DNA from: Thalassobellus sediminis
GTDB lineage: Bacteria; Bacteroidota; Bacteroidia; Flavobacteriales; Flavobacteriaceae
DNA length: 64,000 nucleotides
Direction of reading: 5' to 3'
Assembly (NCBI RefSeq): GCF_044386045.1
Contig: NZ_JBISCD010000039.1
Location: 248,001-312,000, forward strand
Below, in pieces: positions 33,635-43,584 of the stretch. Under the pieces are notes generated by a model. It worked only from the letters and a program-made list of their open reading frames with translations. It was not told the origin of the DNA and did no database searches. How positions within the stretch are numbered: the stretch's first letter is position 1; the number at the start of each line of letters is the position of its first letter. A program made the translations under genes and the position numbers.

Positions 33635-33739
33635 TTTGGCACATAAATAATTCACATGATGTTTTAATTTTTAAGAATCACTGTCTTTGATAATAGTCGT
33701 ATTTTTGCTTCTTATTTAATTTTCTGTAGATATTAAAAT

Positions 33740-34381
33740 ATGATTATACCTAAATTGCATTATATTTCACAAGGTAATTCTCCTAAAGAGCACCTAGAAA
33801 ACATACAAAAAGCATGTACATCTGGAGTAGAATTGGTACAATTACGTTTAAAAAATGTTTCAGAAAAAAAGATTTTAAAGATAGCTGAAGGAGCTAGTGA
33901 GATTACATCACATTTTCAAACAAGATTAATAATTAACGGTCATTATAAAATTGCGAAAATTATTAAAGCAGATGGTGTTTATTTAGAAAAAAATGACACC
34001 TGCCCTACCATAGTGAGAAAACATTTGTACACTTGGCAAAGTATTGGAAGTACAGCTAATACTTTGCAAGATTGTGAAGCTTTAATTGGTAAGGAAGTTG
34101 ACTATATTGGTTTAGGTAGCTTTAGAAATGTAACCAAAGAAAATTTGAGTTCTATTTTAGGTTTAAATGGGTTTATTGACATTACAGAAGCCTTAAAAAC
34201 AGAAACACCAATTATTGGTTTTGGAGGTATTACGACAGATGATGTTAAAAATATATTAGAAACAGGTGTTTCAGGAATTGCTGTATCTGAAGCAATAACC
34301 CATAATTTTAATTCTATAAGAACTTTTAATCAATTGCTAAAAGCATCATCAACAGAAGAACAACGCCATACGTTTAAATAA
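33740..34381 (+). CDS. ThiE/TenI-like thiamine phosphate synthase family protein
   Basis: 213 residues with the TIM-barrel layout of ThiE/TenI: VELVQLRLKN near residue 35, a central IIKADGVYLEKND, GLGSFRNVTKENLSSILG and GFGGITTDDVKNIL. True ThiE usually has INDR and HLGQ at the second and third positions; here these read INGH and VYLE, so it may be a TenI-type aminopyrimidine aromatase-like protein or a divergent ThiE. No other thiamine genes lie nearby. Confidence 0.7.
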   Translation: MIIPKLHYISQGNSPKEHLENIQKACTSGVELVQLRLKNVSEKKILKIAEGASEITSHFQTRLIINGHYKIAKIIKADGVYLEKNDTCPTIVRKHLYTWQSIGSTANTLQDCEALIGKEVDYIGLGSFRNVTKENLSSILGLNGFIDITEALKTETPIIGFGGITTDDVKNILETGVSGIAVSEAITHNFNSIRTFNQLLKASSTEEQRHTFK

Positions 34382-34442
34382 AATAAAAAGATTAGCTATA
34401 TTCACTTTCGCTTTTGCGAGTATTCCTTAGAAAGACCAAATA

Positions 34443-36629
34443 ATGGACGAAAAAAAGAAATATAGAACATTTGAAGGCGTTTTTACGCCATCATTACTAA
34501 CCATTTTAGGGGTGATAATGTATATGCGTTTAGGCTGGGTTGTTGGTAATGCAGGCTTATTTGGTGCTATTGCCATTATAATCATAGCACACGTTATTGC
34601 GGTTACTACGGGTTTAAGTGTTTCGTCTGTGGCATCAGATAAAAAAATTGGTGCTGGTGGTATTTATTATGTGTTATCTCGAAGTATGGGCATTCCTATT
34701 GGAGGTTCTATTGGTATTGCTTTATATGTTGGTACTGCTTTTTCTATTGCTTTATATTTGGTAGGGTTTGCCGAAAGTTTAAACGGTTATTTTGGCTTTG
34801 GAATGGCTATTAATGATATTCGGTTAACTGGTACACTAGCCTTAATATCACTTACCGTTTTAGCTTTAATTAGTACGTCTGTTGCTCTAAAAATGCAATT
34901 TTTTATTCTGGCAGCTATTGTTATTTCGTTGATTTCTGTTTTTTTGGGAAGCAGTGATTATGCTCCTGAAACCTTACATTTATTTTCTGATGCAAGCTCA
35001 GTGCCTTTAGAAGTGGTATTTGCAGTGTTTTTTCCAGCTGTTACAGGGTTTACAGCAGGAATTGCTATGAGTGGTGATTTAAAAAATCCGAAAAAATCAA
35101 TTCCTCTAGGAACCTTATCGGCTATTGGTGTAGGCTTACTAATTTATATTGCACTAGCTGTTTTTATTGCTTTTAGCGTTAATTCTGAAGTCTTAAAAAC
35201 AGATTATAATTTTTTAATGAAAATAGCCCTATTTGCTCCAGCTGTGGTAGCAGGAATTTGGGGAGCTACCTTATCGTCGGCTTTAGGTGGTATTCTTGGT
35301 GCTCCTAGAATTTTACAAGCCATGTCTATAGATAAAGTAACGCCTAAACTATTTGGTAAAGGAAAAGGGAAAAACGAAGAGCCAGTAAATGCCTTGTTTA
35401 TGGTGTTTATTATTGCTGAAGCTGGTATTTTAATAGGTGAATTAGATGTTATTGCGCGCGTGGTTTCTATGTTTTATTTAACGGCATACGGGTTTATAAA
35501 TATTTCTTATTTTCTTGAAAGTTGGGCGAATCCAGATTTTCAACCGTCATTTAAAATTAAACGCTGGATTGGTTTACTTGGTTTTATAGCTTGTTTTACA
35601 GTTATGTTTAAACTAGATATGATGGCTATGATTGCTGCCTTTGCTATTGTAGCAGCCTTGTATTTTGGATTACAACGGAAGGAAGTCAAGCTACAGTCTA
35701 ATGATGTATGGCGAAGTGTTTGGGAAAATGTAGTTAATAAAGGTTTAAAAAAAATAAATGCGCAAGGTGATGATGCAAACCCAAATTGGAACCCTAATAT
35801 TATATTATTTAGCGGTCAAAGTAAACATCAATCTTACTTACTAGAGTTGTGTAAATCGGTTTCAGGAAGAACAGGCATTGTTACCAATTTTAAACTTATT
35901 GTAGAAAAAGATAATTTTAAGCCATTAAAAAGAACAGAACAAATTGTTAGAGATGATACCTTTAGCGATCTTGGTATTTTTGCACGACAAGTAAAAGTTG
36001 ATAATATATATAATGGTATTACTAATATAGCTACCACTTTTGGCTTTTCAGGTGTTGAGCCTAATACCATTATGATGGGATGGCCAAAGGGTTTAGAGAA
36101 TTCTGAGGAATATTCTAAAATGACTCAAACCTTATTACATTTAGATTATAATTTATTGTATCTCGATTTTGATAATAAGACAAAGTTTGGAAACTATCAA
36201 ACGGTAGATTTATGGTGGCGAGAAACTGATAGTAAGAATGCTGAAATGATGTTGAATATTGCTAGATTCATCATTGCATCTCCTAAATGGAGTCATACTA
36301 AAATTAGAGTCTTGTTTTTAAATAATAACAATGTTGATAGAGATATTATATATTCAAAAATTGATGAACTCGTTGATAATTTAAGAGTGAATGTAGAAAT
36401 AAAAATTATCAACAATGCTGTAGAGCAAGAACCGTTTTATAATATAATATCACAGTATTCTGCTAATACAGATTTAACTCTAATTGGTATTCCTAATTAC
36501 AAGATTGAAAAGCAAGCAGAATTTGTACTTAAAACGAATAATTTATTTGAAACCATAGGTTCTACCCTATTGGTAAAAGCAGCTAATAATTTTAATGTTC
36601 TCGATTTAGATTTTATTAAGGATTCATAG
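34443..36629 (+). CDS. APC-superfamily cation-chloride cotransporter-like permease (SLC12 type)
   Basis: 728 residues. About twelve membrane segments in residues 15-410, beginning with TPSLLTILGVIMYMRLGWVVGNAG, the family start; GFTAGIAMSGDLKNPKKSIPLGTL is the SLC12/APC core. A soluble C-terminal domain (about 430-728) contains MGWPKGLENSEEYSKM, as in the C-terminal domain of eukaryotic Na-K-Cl cotransporters. Transported substrate in bacteria unproved; amino acids or cations with chloride are possible. Confidence 0.85.
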   Translation: MDEKKKYRTFEGVFTPSLLTILGVIMYMRLGWVVGNAGLFGAIAIIIIAHVIAVTTGLSVSSVASDKKIGAGGIYYVLSRSMGIPIGGSIGIALYVGTAFSIALYLVGFAESLNGYFGFGMAINDIRLTGTLALISLTVLALISTSVALKMQFFILAAIVISLISVFLGSSDYAPETLHLFSDASSVPLEVVFAVFFPAVTGFTAGIAMSGDLKNPKKSIPLGTLSAIGVGLLIYIALAVFIAFSVNSEVLKTDYNFLMKIALFAPAVVAGIWGATLSSALGGILGAPRILQAMSIDKVTPKLFGKGKGKNEEPVNALFMVFIIAEAGILIGELDVIARVVSMFYLTAYGFINISYFLESWANPDFQPSFKIKRWIGLLGFIACFTVMFKLDMMAMIAAFAIVAALYFGLQRKEVKLQSNDVWRSVWENVVNKGLKKINAQGDDANPNWNPNIILFSGQSKHQSYLLELCKSVSGRTGIVTNFKLIVEKDNFKPLKRTEQIVRDDTFSDLGIFARQVKVDNIYNGITNIATTFGFSGVEPNTIMMGWPKGLENSEEYSKMTQTLLHLDYNLLYLDFDNKTKFGNYQTVDLWWRETDSKNAEMMLNIARFIIASPKWSHTKIRVLFLNNNNVDRDIIYSKIDELVDNLRVNVEIKIINNAVEQEPFYNIISQYSANTDLTLIGIPNYKIEKQAEFVLKTNNLFETIGSTLLVKAANNFNVLDLDFIKDS

Positions 36630-36772
36630 TGCTATTTGATTATTAAAACTTGTTTTTCAGCGAATTAAGTATTCAAATGTAATTAGACTTCAAACAAACT
36701 ATTTCAAGCTTCAAAATAAATCAGAATTCAGTATAAAATTATAATACGCGTATTAGTATCTTCGCGCGCATT

Positions 36773-37672
36773 ATGTGGATGTATCTCGGACTTTTAGCGG
36801 CTTTATTTTTAGGATTACATAACTTATGTAAAAAACATGCTGTACAAGGAAATGAAGTGTTTCCTGTGCTTTTAGGAACTATTTCATCTGGATTTTTATT
36901 ACTTCTCCCCTTTTATATAGGTTCTGTATTCTACCCAGAATACATGATTAAGATTCAGTTTTATATTACCAATATACCATGGGAAACACATGGTTTTATT
37001 TTTATAAAATCTGCTATGATGGCAGCTTCTTGGTTATTAGCATATCAAGCCTTGAAACATTTACCAATAACTATTGTAACACCTATAAGATCGGCAGGTC
37101 CTTTTTTCACCTTTATTGGTGCTATTCTTATTTATCAAGAAAAGCCTAGTTTTTGGCAATGGATAGGTTTCTTTCTTATTATTTTCTCCGTACTGTTATA
37201 TTCTAAAATAGGCAAAAAAGAAGGCATTCATTTTAAAAGAAATAAATGGATATTTGCTATTATAGGCGCTACCTTTTTAGGGGCTTCTTGTGGTTTATAC
37301 GATAAATTTTTAATTCAGAATTTAACCTTAAACCCGCAAACATTACAATTCTGGTTTTGTTTATATACCGTACTTATTTTACTGGTTATTATGACAGTAA
37401 TCTGGTTTCCTAAACCAGAAAAACGACACGCTTTTAAATGGCGTTGGTCAATCCCTTTAGTTGGGGTTTTACTGCAAATTGCAGACTACTTTTCATTTAA
37501 AGCTTTACAAGACCCAGAAGCTTTAATTATGTTACTTTCAGCTATTAAACGTAGTCAGTTAATTATTGCAGTCGTCATAGGAGGTTTGATTTTTAAAGAA
37601 CAAAACAAACGAAAAAAATTAGTGCCATTAGCGGGTATAATGTGTGGTGTGTTTTTGATTTTGTATACATAA
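36773..37672 (+). CDS. EamA/DMT-superfamily transporter
   Basis: 299 residues, ten hydrophobic segments in two five-helix EamA repeats (about 1-140 and 160-299). Substrate unknown; members export amino acids, metabolites or drugs. It ends three bases before the convergent DEAD-box gene. Confidence 0.8.
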   Translation: MWMYLGLLAALFLGLHNLCKKHAVQGNEVFPVLLGTISSGFLLLLPFYIGSVFYPEYMIKIQFYITNIPWETHGFIFIKSAMMAASWLLAYQALKHLPITIVTPIRSAGPFFTFIGAILIYQEKPSFWQWIGFFLIIFSVLLYSKIGKKEGIHFKRNKWIFAIIGATFLGASCGLYDKFLIQNLTLNPQTLQFWFCLYTVLILLVIMTVIWFPKPEKRHAFKWRWSIPLVGVLLQIADYFSFKALQDPEALIMLLSAIKRSQLIIAVVIGGLIFKEQNKRKKLVPLAGIMCGVFLILYT

Positions 37673-37675
37673 AGC

Positions 37676-38989
37676 TTACAAAATAGTAACTCTTACCTTC
37701 TTCTTTTTTAAGCGCGTATTATTTAATTTTTCTACCAGTTCTTCAGCTAGTGTTAACGGAATGCCTACAAAGGCACAATCAGGTTTTAATTCAATCGTTC
37801 CTAATTGATCTTTGTTAAGACCACCTTGTTTAAAAAACATGCCAGCAATATCTCCTTTTGAAATTTTATCTTTTCGTCCGCCTGAAATAAATAAGGTTTC
37901 CCAATACTGTGGTTTGTGTGGTGCTTTTTTAGAAATATTAATGCCATTAACATTTTTTATAAATTCAGGTAATAATTGATTTTCCCATTTTAATATATAT
38001 GCGGTTCCTTTAGCATTAACTCTAGCGGTTCTACCGTTTCTATGAATAAACTCTTCTTCATGGCGAGGTAATTCATAATGAATAATATAATTCAGTTCTG
38101 GAATATCTATACCTCTTGCTGCTAAATCGGTTGCCACTAATACTTGGCAGGTACCGTTTCTAAATTTTATTAAAGCACGTTCTCTGTCTTTTTGTTCCAT
38201 ACCACCAGAAAAGCATGCATGACTCACTTTATTTCGTTTTAAAAAACGACTCACTTCTCCTATGCTATCTCTTAAATTACAGAAAATAATCCCTTGTTCG
38301 TTGCCAATATGTTGCATCAAACCCAACAAGGTTTTTAGTTTATTTTTGTCTGGAGACACCACTGTTTTAATGGCTAACTTCGATTCTTTTTTTGCTTTTA
38401 AATAGTTGATTGTAGTTGGCTTATCTAATCTAACAAAACCAGGAATCGCAACACCCTGTGTTGCAGAAGTTAAAATACGCTTATTTACACTAGGAATTTG
38501 ACCTATAATTGCTTTCATTTCTTCCTCAAAACCATCTTCTAAAGACTTGTCAAATTCATCTAAAATAAGTGTTTTTATACTCGCTTTAGAAAAGCGATTG
38601 CTATTAAAATGATCTAATATTCTGCCAGGTGTTCCTATTAAAATAGCAGGGTTGTGTTTAATTTCAATTTTATCTTTAGACATGGGTCTACCTCCATAAA
38701 CCGCATTAACTTTATAACCAGAACCCATAGAGCGAATAACCTGCTCTATTTGAATGGCTAATTCTCTTGAAGGCACCAATATTAAAGCTTGAACTTCAGT
38801 AGAATCTAACTTTAAAGTTTTTAATAATGGTAAAGAAAATGCCAATGTTTTTCCTGTGCCTGTTGGCGATAATATAATCGTGTTTGTTGTTGTTTCAATA
38901 ACAGAAACAGCTTCCTCTTGCATAGGATTCAAGGCTTCGATATTTAATTTCGTTAAAATATCGTCTTGAGTTTTTATTGGGTTTGCCAT
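37676..38989 (-). CDS. DEAD-box RNA helicase with C-terminal DbpA-type RNA-binding domain
   Basis: 437 residues. Helicase motifs: SPTGTGKT (I, variant of A-x-T-G-x-G-K-T), PSRELA (Ia), LDEFDKS in place of DEAD (II), SAT (III), and ATDLAARGIDIP / HRNGRTAR (V/VI). The last 70 residues (DIAGMFFKQGGLNKDQLGTIELKPDCAFVGI) match the DbpA RNA-binding fold that targets 23S rRNA. Motif II reads DEFD rather than DEAD, which still leaves the catalytic Asp-Glu pair. It is likely involved in ribosome assembly. Downstream of a second helicase by five bases. Confidence 0.88.
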   Translation of the reverse strand: MANPIKTQDDILTKLNIEALNPMQEEAVSVIETTTNTIILSPTGTGKTLAFSLPLLKTLKLDSTEVQALILVPSRELAIQIEQVIRSMGSGYKVNAVYGGRPMSKDKIEIKHNPAILIGTPGRILDHFNSNRFSKASIKTLILDEFDKSLEDGFEEEMKAIIGQIPSVNKRILTSATQGVAIPGFVRLDKPTTINYLKAKKESKLAIKTVVSPDKNKLKTLLGLMQHIGNEQGIIFCNLRDSIGEVSRFLKRNKVSHACFSGGMEQKDRERALIKFRNGTCQVLVATDLAARGIDIPELNYIIHYELPRHEEEFIHRNGRTARVNAKGTAYILKWENQLLPEFIKNVNGINISKKAPHKPQYWETLFISGGRKDKISKGDIAGMFFKQGGLNKDQLGTIELKPDCAFVGIPLTLAEELVEKLNNTRLKKKKVRVTIL

Positions 38990-38994
38990 ACTAT

Positions 38995-40335
38995 TTATTT
39001 CTTCTTTTTCTTTTTAGACACTTCTGGTTTAGGTACCACCGTACCCGTTTGCGCTAAGTAATTTGCTAATATTTTATCTACGAGCTCCTCTTTTGTTAAA
39101 TGATGAAAGATCGTTTTTATTTTTGCTTTAAAATCTTCTGAAACTTCACGATTAGGTTTGGTTTTAAATATTTTTTTAGCCCATAACAAGCCATTGTTTT
39201 CTTCAATACTCTGTGCATCCGCTTTTTCAAAAGTTTTAAAAACAATGCCTAATTCTTCTTCAAAATCAGCAATATCAACAACTTCTTCTTGTTGCAATAT
39301 GGTTAATGAAAGCCCCTTTGCTCCTGCTCTGGCTGTACGTCCGCTTCTATGTACATAGGCATCATAGGTGTCTGGCAAATGATAATTAACAACGTATGCT
39401 ATATCTTTTACGTCAATACCACGCGCTGCTAAATCGGTCGCCACTAAAATATCAATATGGCCATCTCTAAATTGTCCCATAATTCTATCGCGAATACCTT
39501 GCGATAAGCTACCATGTAACGCACCAGACGAGAATTTATTAATAGCTAAATTTTTTGCTAATTTATTAACGGCTGCTTTGGTTTTACAAAATATAATACC
39601 ACGTTGCCCTTCTTTCGTATTTAAAAAATGAAGTAATACGTCTAGTTTTTCTATTGGTTCTACAACCACATATTGATGATCGATTCCTTGATGACCTACA
39701 GTCCCCATGTCTGCTTCAATTTGTACGACATGTTTCGACATGTAATTCTGCACCAATTGCTTAATGGCTCCAGGCATTGTTGCAGTAAACAATAATGTAC
39801 GTCTCGATTTTGGTATGCTTTTAATAATAGTATCCAAATCTTCTTTTAAAGCGCTCACCATTTCATCGGCTTCATCTAACACTAAATACTTTAAGTCTTT
39901 AATGTTGATGGCACCACGTTTTACTAAATCGACTAAACGTCCTGGTGTTGCCACTACTATTTGTGTAGGTGTTTTTAAACGTTCTATTTGAGGCTTTATA
40001 GGAATACCTCCGCAAACAGCAGCCACAGAAATAGCTGGACTATTGGTAGTAAACGACACTAAATTAGCGTGTATTTGGTGTCCTAATTCTCTTGTTGGCG
40101 CTAATATTAAGGCTTGCACCGTAGTATCTTCCGTATTTATTAACTGTAATAAAGGCAATCCGAAAGCTGCCGTTTTACCAGTTCCAGTTTTGGCTAAAGC
40201 AACAACATCTTCTTTTTGTTTCAATACAACAGGAATGACTTTTTCTTGAATATCTGTTGGAACAGAAATTTCTAAATCGGCTAAACTTTGTTGTAATGAA
40301 GGATGGATTCCTAAATCAGAAAATAATTTTGACAT
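38995..40335 (-). CDS. DEAD-box RNA helicase
   Basis: 446 residues with a complete motif set: AKTGTGKTAAFGLP (I), APTRELGHQ (Ia), VLDEADEMV (II), FTATMP (III), ATDLAARGIDVKD and HRSGRTARAG (V/VI). The lysine-rich tail (VSKKKKKK) is common in RhlE/CshA-type enzymes of this phylum. It is the upstream gene of a two-helicase operon and probably acts in ribosome maturation or mRNA turnover. Confidence 0.9.
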   Translation of the reverse strand: MSKLFSDLGIHPSLQQSLADLEISVPTDIQEKVIPVVLKQKEDVVALAKTGTGKTAAFGLPLLQLINTEDTTVQALILAPTRELGHQIHANLVSFTTNSPAISVAAVCGGIPIKPQIERLKTPTQIVVATPGRLVDLVKRGAINIKDLKYLVLDEADEMVSALKEDLDTIIKSIPKSRRTLLFTATMPGAIKQLVQNYMSKHVVQIEADMGTVGHQGIDHQYVVVEPIEKLDVLLHFLNTKEGQRGIIFCKTKAAVNKLAKNLAINKFSSGALHGSLSQGIRDRIMGQFRDGHIDILVATDLAARGIDVKDIAYVVNYHLPDTYDAYVHRSGRTARAGAKGLSLTILQQEEVVDIADFEEELGIVFKTFEKADAQSIEENNGLLWAKKIFKTKPNREVSEDFKAKIKTIFHHLTKEELVDKILANYLAQTGTVVPKPEVSKKKKKK

Positions 40336-40456
40336 AACGTAATTTTGTGCAAAGATAATGACACTTTCATAGGGAACCGTGTCAATTGTTTATTATTCTA
40401 TTTATTGGTTTCGATTGCGCTCTAGCTGACAATGTGCTACAATTAAAACAAGACAT

Positions 40457-40487
40457 AAAAAAAAGCCCATCAATAACGATGAGCTTT
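40457..40487 (-). terminator. Intrinsic terminator of the cold-shock gene
   Basis: On the minus strand the transcript forms a 10-bp stem (one G-U pair), loop of six, then eight U. It lies about 25 bases after the csp stop. Confidence 0.8.
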
Positions 40488-40511
40488 CTTTTAAACTTGA
40501 AAGTATATGTA

Positions 40512-40703
40512 TTAGATAACTTTTACGTTCACTGCGTTTAATCCTTTGTTTCCTTCTTGAAGATCGAACTCAACAACATCGCCTTCGCGAATCTCGTCAA
40601 CTAATCCAGAAATGTGTACAAAATGATCTTTATCTACGCCTTCTTCAGTGATAAATCCGAATCCTTTAGAATCATTGAAAAATTTTACTGTTCCTTTACT
40701 CAT
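40512..40703 (-). CDS. CspA-family cold-shock protein
   Basis: 63 residues from ATG at 40703 (MSKGTVKFFNDSKGFGFI); an in-frame upstream ATG at 40754 adds an untypical 17-residue extension and is rejected. RNA-binding motifs KGFGFI (RNP1) and VHIS (RNP2-like) are in place. Single-stranded nucleic acid chaperone. The long 5' untranslated stretch (over 100 bases to 40800) is typical of cold-shock genes. Confidence 0.9.
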   Translation of the reverse strand: MSKGTVKFFNDSKGFGFITEEGVDKDHFVHISGLVDEIREGDVVEFDLQEGNKGLNAVNVKVI

Positions 40704-40942
40704 TGTAATGTAATTAAATTTATAATATTTATTGATTTGCAAAGGTGATACCATTTATTGGACATACAACATATTAATTCACTTATTTTCAATTCATTAT
40801 AATTCATACAATATTTAAGGTGTTTCCATACTGATTTTAGGTTCTATAATTTCAATTAATGATCAAGATCCTAATACTTGTTCTAGTAAATTATATTGTA
40901 GTATAAAATATTGAACTTTAATGATTGAATATAGTTAATAGT

Positions 40943-41743
40943 TTAGTTTAAAATAAAATCGTCTTTCTTAAAACCATTATTAAATTTGATGTCGCTAAAT
41001 GTATAAACTCCAATAGGTATATAGCTTCCGTCTTTATTAGGCATGAATCCTTTACGTACCGTAGAAATTAAAATACCATCCACTTTTTCGTAAGTCAAAG
41101 TCATTTTTAATATTGGTTTGTTAATACCCCAATCTGGTAATGAGAAGAAAAATTGATCTACTAAATGCGTCTTTGGGTTAAAATATAAGATGTATTCATC
41201 GTTTTTTTCTTTTTTTGTAATATTAGCATCATATATTAAACTGACCTTATCATACGTGATATCGCCTACTTTTTCTGTCCCTAGATATTTGTAATTTGTA
41301 CCTGGATCTTTTAATTTGTACATCATCGTAAACCAATAAAAATTTACTTTACGTAAAAATATAGTGCCACCAATAGCTTTGGCCTCTGTTATTGCTTGTC
41401 CATCTAAAGTTAATGCAGGTTTACCATCAACATATGATTGTAAAGCAATCCCTTTTTTACCAGGTAACACATTTAAATCATGTTGCACGTAAGACGCCCA
41501 AGAATGCTCGCCATGAAATATATGACGTTCTATTGATACATCTTTTCCTTTTTCAAAATTATCATATACATAATGAAATTGAACATCTTTTTTTGCTGCT
41601 AATGTTTTGTAACCACCGTTTATAGCAACCAAAGCATCTAATAATTCGGCTGATTTTGTATCTGTATTTTGTGCACTAACTGAAAGTGTAAATACGAGTG
41701 TTACTAGAAAACTGGTAAGCGTACTTTTAATTTGCGAATTCAC
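40943..41743 (-). CDS. DUF6503-like secreted protein
   Basis: 266 residues with a signal peptide ending about SVSAQ. The body is beta-rich, with the ALVAINGGYKTLAAKKDVQFHYVYDN start and ILYFNPKTHLVDQFFF pattern of a family of flavobacterial exported proteins that I remember as DUF6503 (LolA/LppX-like lipid-binding folds are possible). Function unknown. Confidence 0.6.
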   Translation of the reverse strand: MNSQIKSTLTSFLVTLVFTLSVSAQNTDTKSAELLDALVAINGGYKTLAAKKDVQFHYVYDNFEKGKDVSIERHIFHGEHSWASYVQHDLNVLPGKKGIALQSYVDGKPALTLDGQAITEAKAIGGTIFLRKVNFYWFTMMYKLKDPGTNYKYLGTEKVGDITYDKVSLIYDANITKKEKNDEYILYFNPKTHLVDQFFFSLPDWGINKPILKMTLTYEKVDGILISTVRKGFMPNKDGSYIPIGVYTFSDIKFNNGFKKDDFILN

Positions 41744-41821
41744 GTTTATAGAGGTTTTAAGTTAATAATTACTATAAAAGTCGTTATAAGTTCTAAAACT
41801 TACAGTTATACAAACTCTTTC

Positions 41822-42166
41822 TTATATCATTGCTTTATTGCAATACGTTGCCTTTTCAAAATCTCTTATACTCATTGAGATAATTGGAACGTTTGGAAAC
41901 ATAACTGTTAATGCTTCTATTATTTTTTTTGAAAGATTACTTTTTTGATCAACAGTGCGTCCTTCCATAATATTAGAAAATATATGAATGAAACTGTCTT
42001 TATCGTTCCCTATATTATAATATTTATATGGATTAATTCTGACCTTGATATCTCCTTTATCAAAAAGATTTGTAGATTCTGCAGTATCATACACGTTTTG
42101 CATAATATCCTTTGGAGATTTTAATGATGTTATATTTTCTGAACAATCTATTATAAAATGTGGCAT
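41822..42166 (-). CDS. 5-carboxymethyl-2-hydroxymuconate isomerase-like tautomerase
   Basis: 114 residues starting MPHFIIDCSENI; the N-terminal proline (Pro2) after Met removal is the catalytic base of this family. Other features, such as KVRINPYKYYNIGNDKDSFIHI and EGRTVDQKSNLSKKIIEAL, match the CHMI fold (tautomerase superfamily). The substrate here may not be homoprotocatechuate-derived, as no such pathway lies nearby. Last gene of the AraC-controlled cluster. Confidence 0.8.
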   Translation of the reverse strand: MPHFIIDCSENITSLKSPKDIMQNVYDTAESTNLFDKGDIKVRINPYKYYNIGNDKDSFIHIFSNIMEGRTVDQKSNLSKKIIEALTVMFPNVPIISMSIRDFEKATYCNKAMI

Positions 42167-42226
42167 GATTACTTTTTTAAAGTTTAAAACTTATTATACT
42201 CTTTCAGAATTTAGACGTATTTATAT

Positions 42227-43048
42227 TTAATTCCAAACACCAGTCGCTGCTGTCTCTTTTGCGTATTGACTAAAATCTTTTGGCTTTCTTCCTAAAACAA
42301 CTTCAATATCGTTGGTGATTTCAGAATTAGTTGGGTTACCTAAAACTTCAGAAAATAAATATTCAATCAACCATATAAAATCTGCAGGAACCCCTTGATC
42401 TTTCATAGCTTTCACATAAGCTGACAAACTAATTGGAGTAAAGGTGATTGCTTTTCCTGAGGCAATAGAAACCTCTTGAATAGCTTCATCGAAATTTAAG
42501 AGCCTTGGTCCTGTTAGTTGATAAATTTTTCCATTATGCTCCTTATTTAATAATGCGGCTACAGCAACATCTGCAATATCATCTGTGTCAACATAAGGAA
42601 CTTTAGCTTCTGCTTGTGGTAATGCTACAAATCCTTCTAATATAGATTCTAGAAAAAAGCTTTCGCTGAAATTTTGATTAAACCAACTTGCGCGAACAAT
42701 GGTATAATCTAATCCTGAATGAATAATTACTTGCTCACAAAGCTCTGCTTCTCTTTCACCTTTTCCAGAGAGTAATACTAGCTTTTTTATCCCGCTACGT
42801 TTTGCTTGTTTTGTTAGTTCTTCTATGGCTTCTAATGCTCCTGGAACTGCTAAATCTGGCTGAAAAGTGATATACACTTTATCCATGCCTTGCATGCTTT
42901 CTGACCATGTATCAGGATTACTCCAATCGAAAATAGGTGTTGCAGATCGGGAACCAACGCGTACATTATGCCCCAGATGATTTAAATTATCGACTACTTT
43001 ACGACCTGTTTTTCCTGTTCCTCCGATTACTAAAATGTTTTCTTTCAT
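42227..43048 (-). CDS. NmrA-like NAD(P)-binding protein (atypical SDR)
   Basis: 273 residues with the N-terminal Rossmann motif GGTGKTGRKV (9-18). The YxxxK catalytic pair of classical SDRs is absent, as in NmrA-like quinone reductase or regulatory proteins. The C-terminal half contains IYQLTGPRLLNFDEA, typical of the family. It follows the DUF1772 gene by 25 bases. Confidence 0.85.
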   Translation of the reverse strand: MKENILVIGGTGKTGRKVVDNLNHLGHNVRVGSRSATPIFDWSNPDTWSESMQGMDKVYITFQPDLAVPGALEAIEELTKQAKRSGIKKLVLLSGKGEREAELCEQVIIHSGLDYTIVRASWFNQNFSESFFLESILEGFVALPQAEAKVPYVDTDDIADVAVAALLNKEHNGKIYQLTGPRLLNFDEAIQEVSIASGKAITFTPISLSAYVKAMKDQGVPADFIWLIEYLFSEVLGNPTNSEITNDIEVVLGRKPKDFSQYAKETAATGVWN

Positions 43049-43073
43049 GATTTTGTTATTTATTTATTATTGT

Positions 43074-43580
43074 TTAAATATTGTTTTTTGTTATTTGAAT
43101 AAGGCTCATTATGAGTACTATAAATGATGCTATTGCGCTTAATGTTCTAATGAGATGAAATTGATTCCACTTGACTTCAAAGTTATTTCGAAGAGTTGTT
43201 AATTCTTCTTGAGATGCCGTTAGTAAATCTCGGTTATCTAGCATTTCATTTAGAGGTACGTTTCCAAAAATGGTAACTAATACAATTCCTAAGAAGTATA
43301 CTAATACCGCTAAACCTAAAGGCCAAATAACTGAGCTTGAAGTGTTTTTGAATACAAACAAATTGATGATTCCTAGTATAAAAGGACCAAAAAACACTAT
43401 AAAAAAAATGGGGTTTAAAATGGTTCTATTCATTTGTTGAAAGGACATTAAATACCCGTAATCATCTAGTCTTCCAATACCAGGGGTAATGGCATTAGCC
43501 CATGTAAAACACAAGCCTGCTGATAATCCTGTAAGTACTACTAATAAGCCTAAGCTTATATGTTGAAAAGTAAATTCCAT
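43074..43580 (-). CDS. DUF1772 (anthrone oxygenase-like) membrane protein
   Basis: 168 residues, four hydrophobic segments; NAITPGIGRLDDYGYLMSFQQMNRTILNPIF is the family core and FGNVPLNEMLD follows. Some fungal members act as anthrone oxygenases; bacterial function unknown. It starts four bases after the preceding membrane-protein gene. Confidence 0.8.
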   Translation of the reverse strand: MEFTFQHISLGLLVVLTGLSAGLCFTWANAITPGIGRLDDYGYLMSFQQMNRTILNPIFFIVFFGPFILGIINLFVFKNTSSSVIWPLGLAVLVYFLGIVLVTIFGNVPLNEMLDNRDLLTASQEELTTLRNNFEVKWNQFHLIRTLSAIASFIVLIMSLIQITKNNI

Positions 43581-43584
43581 AATC

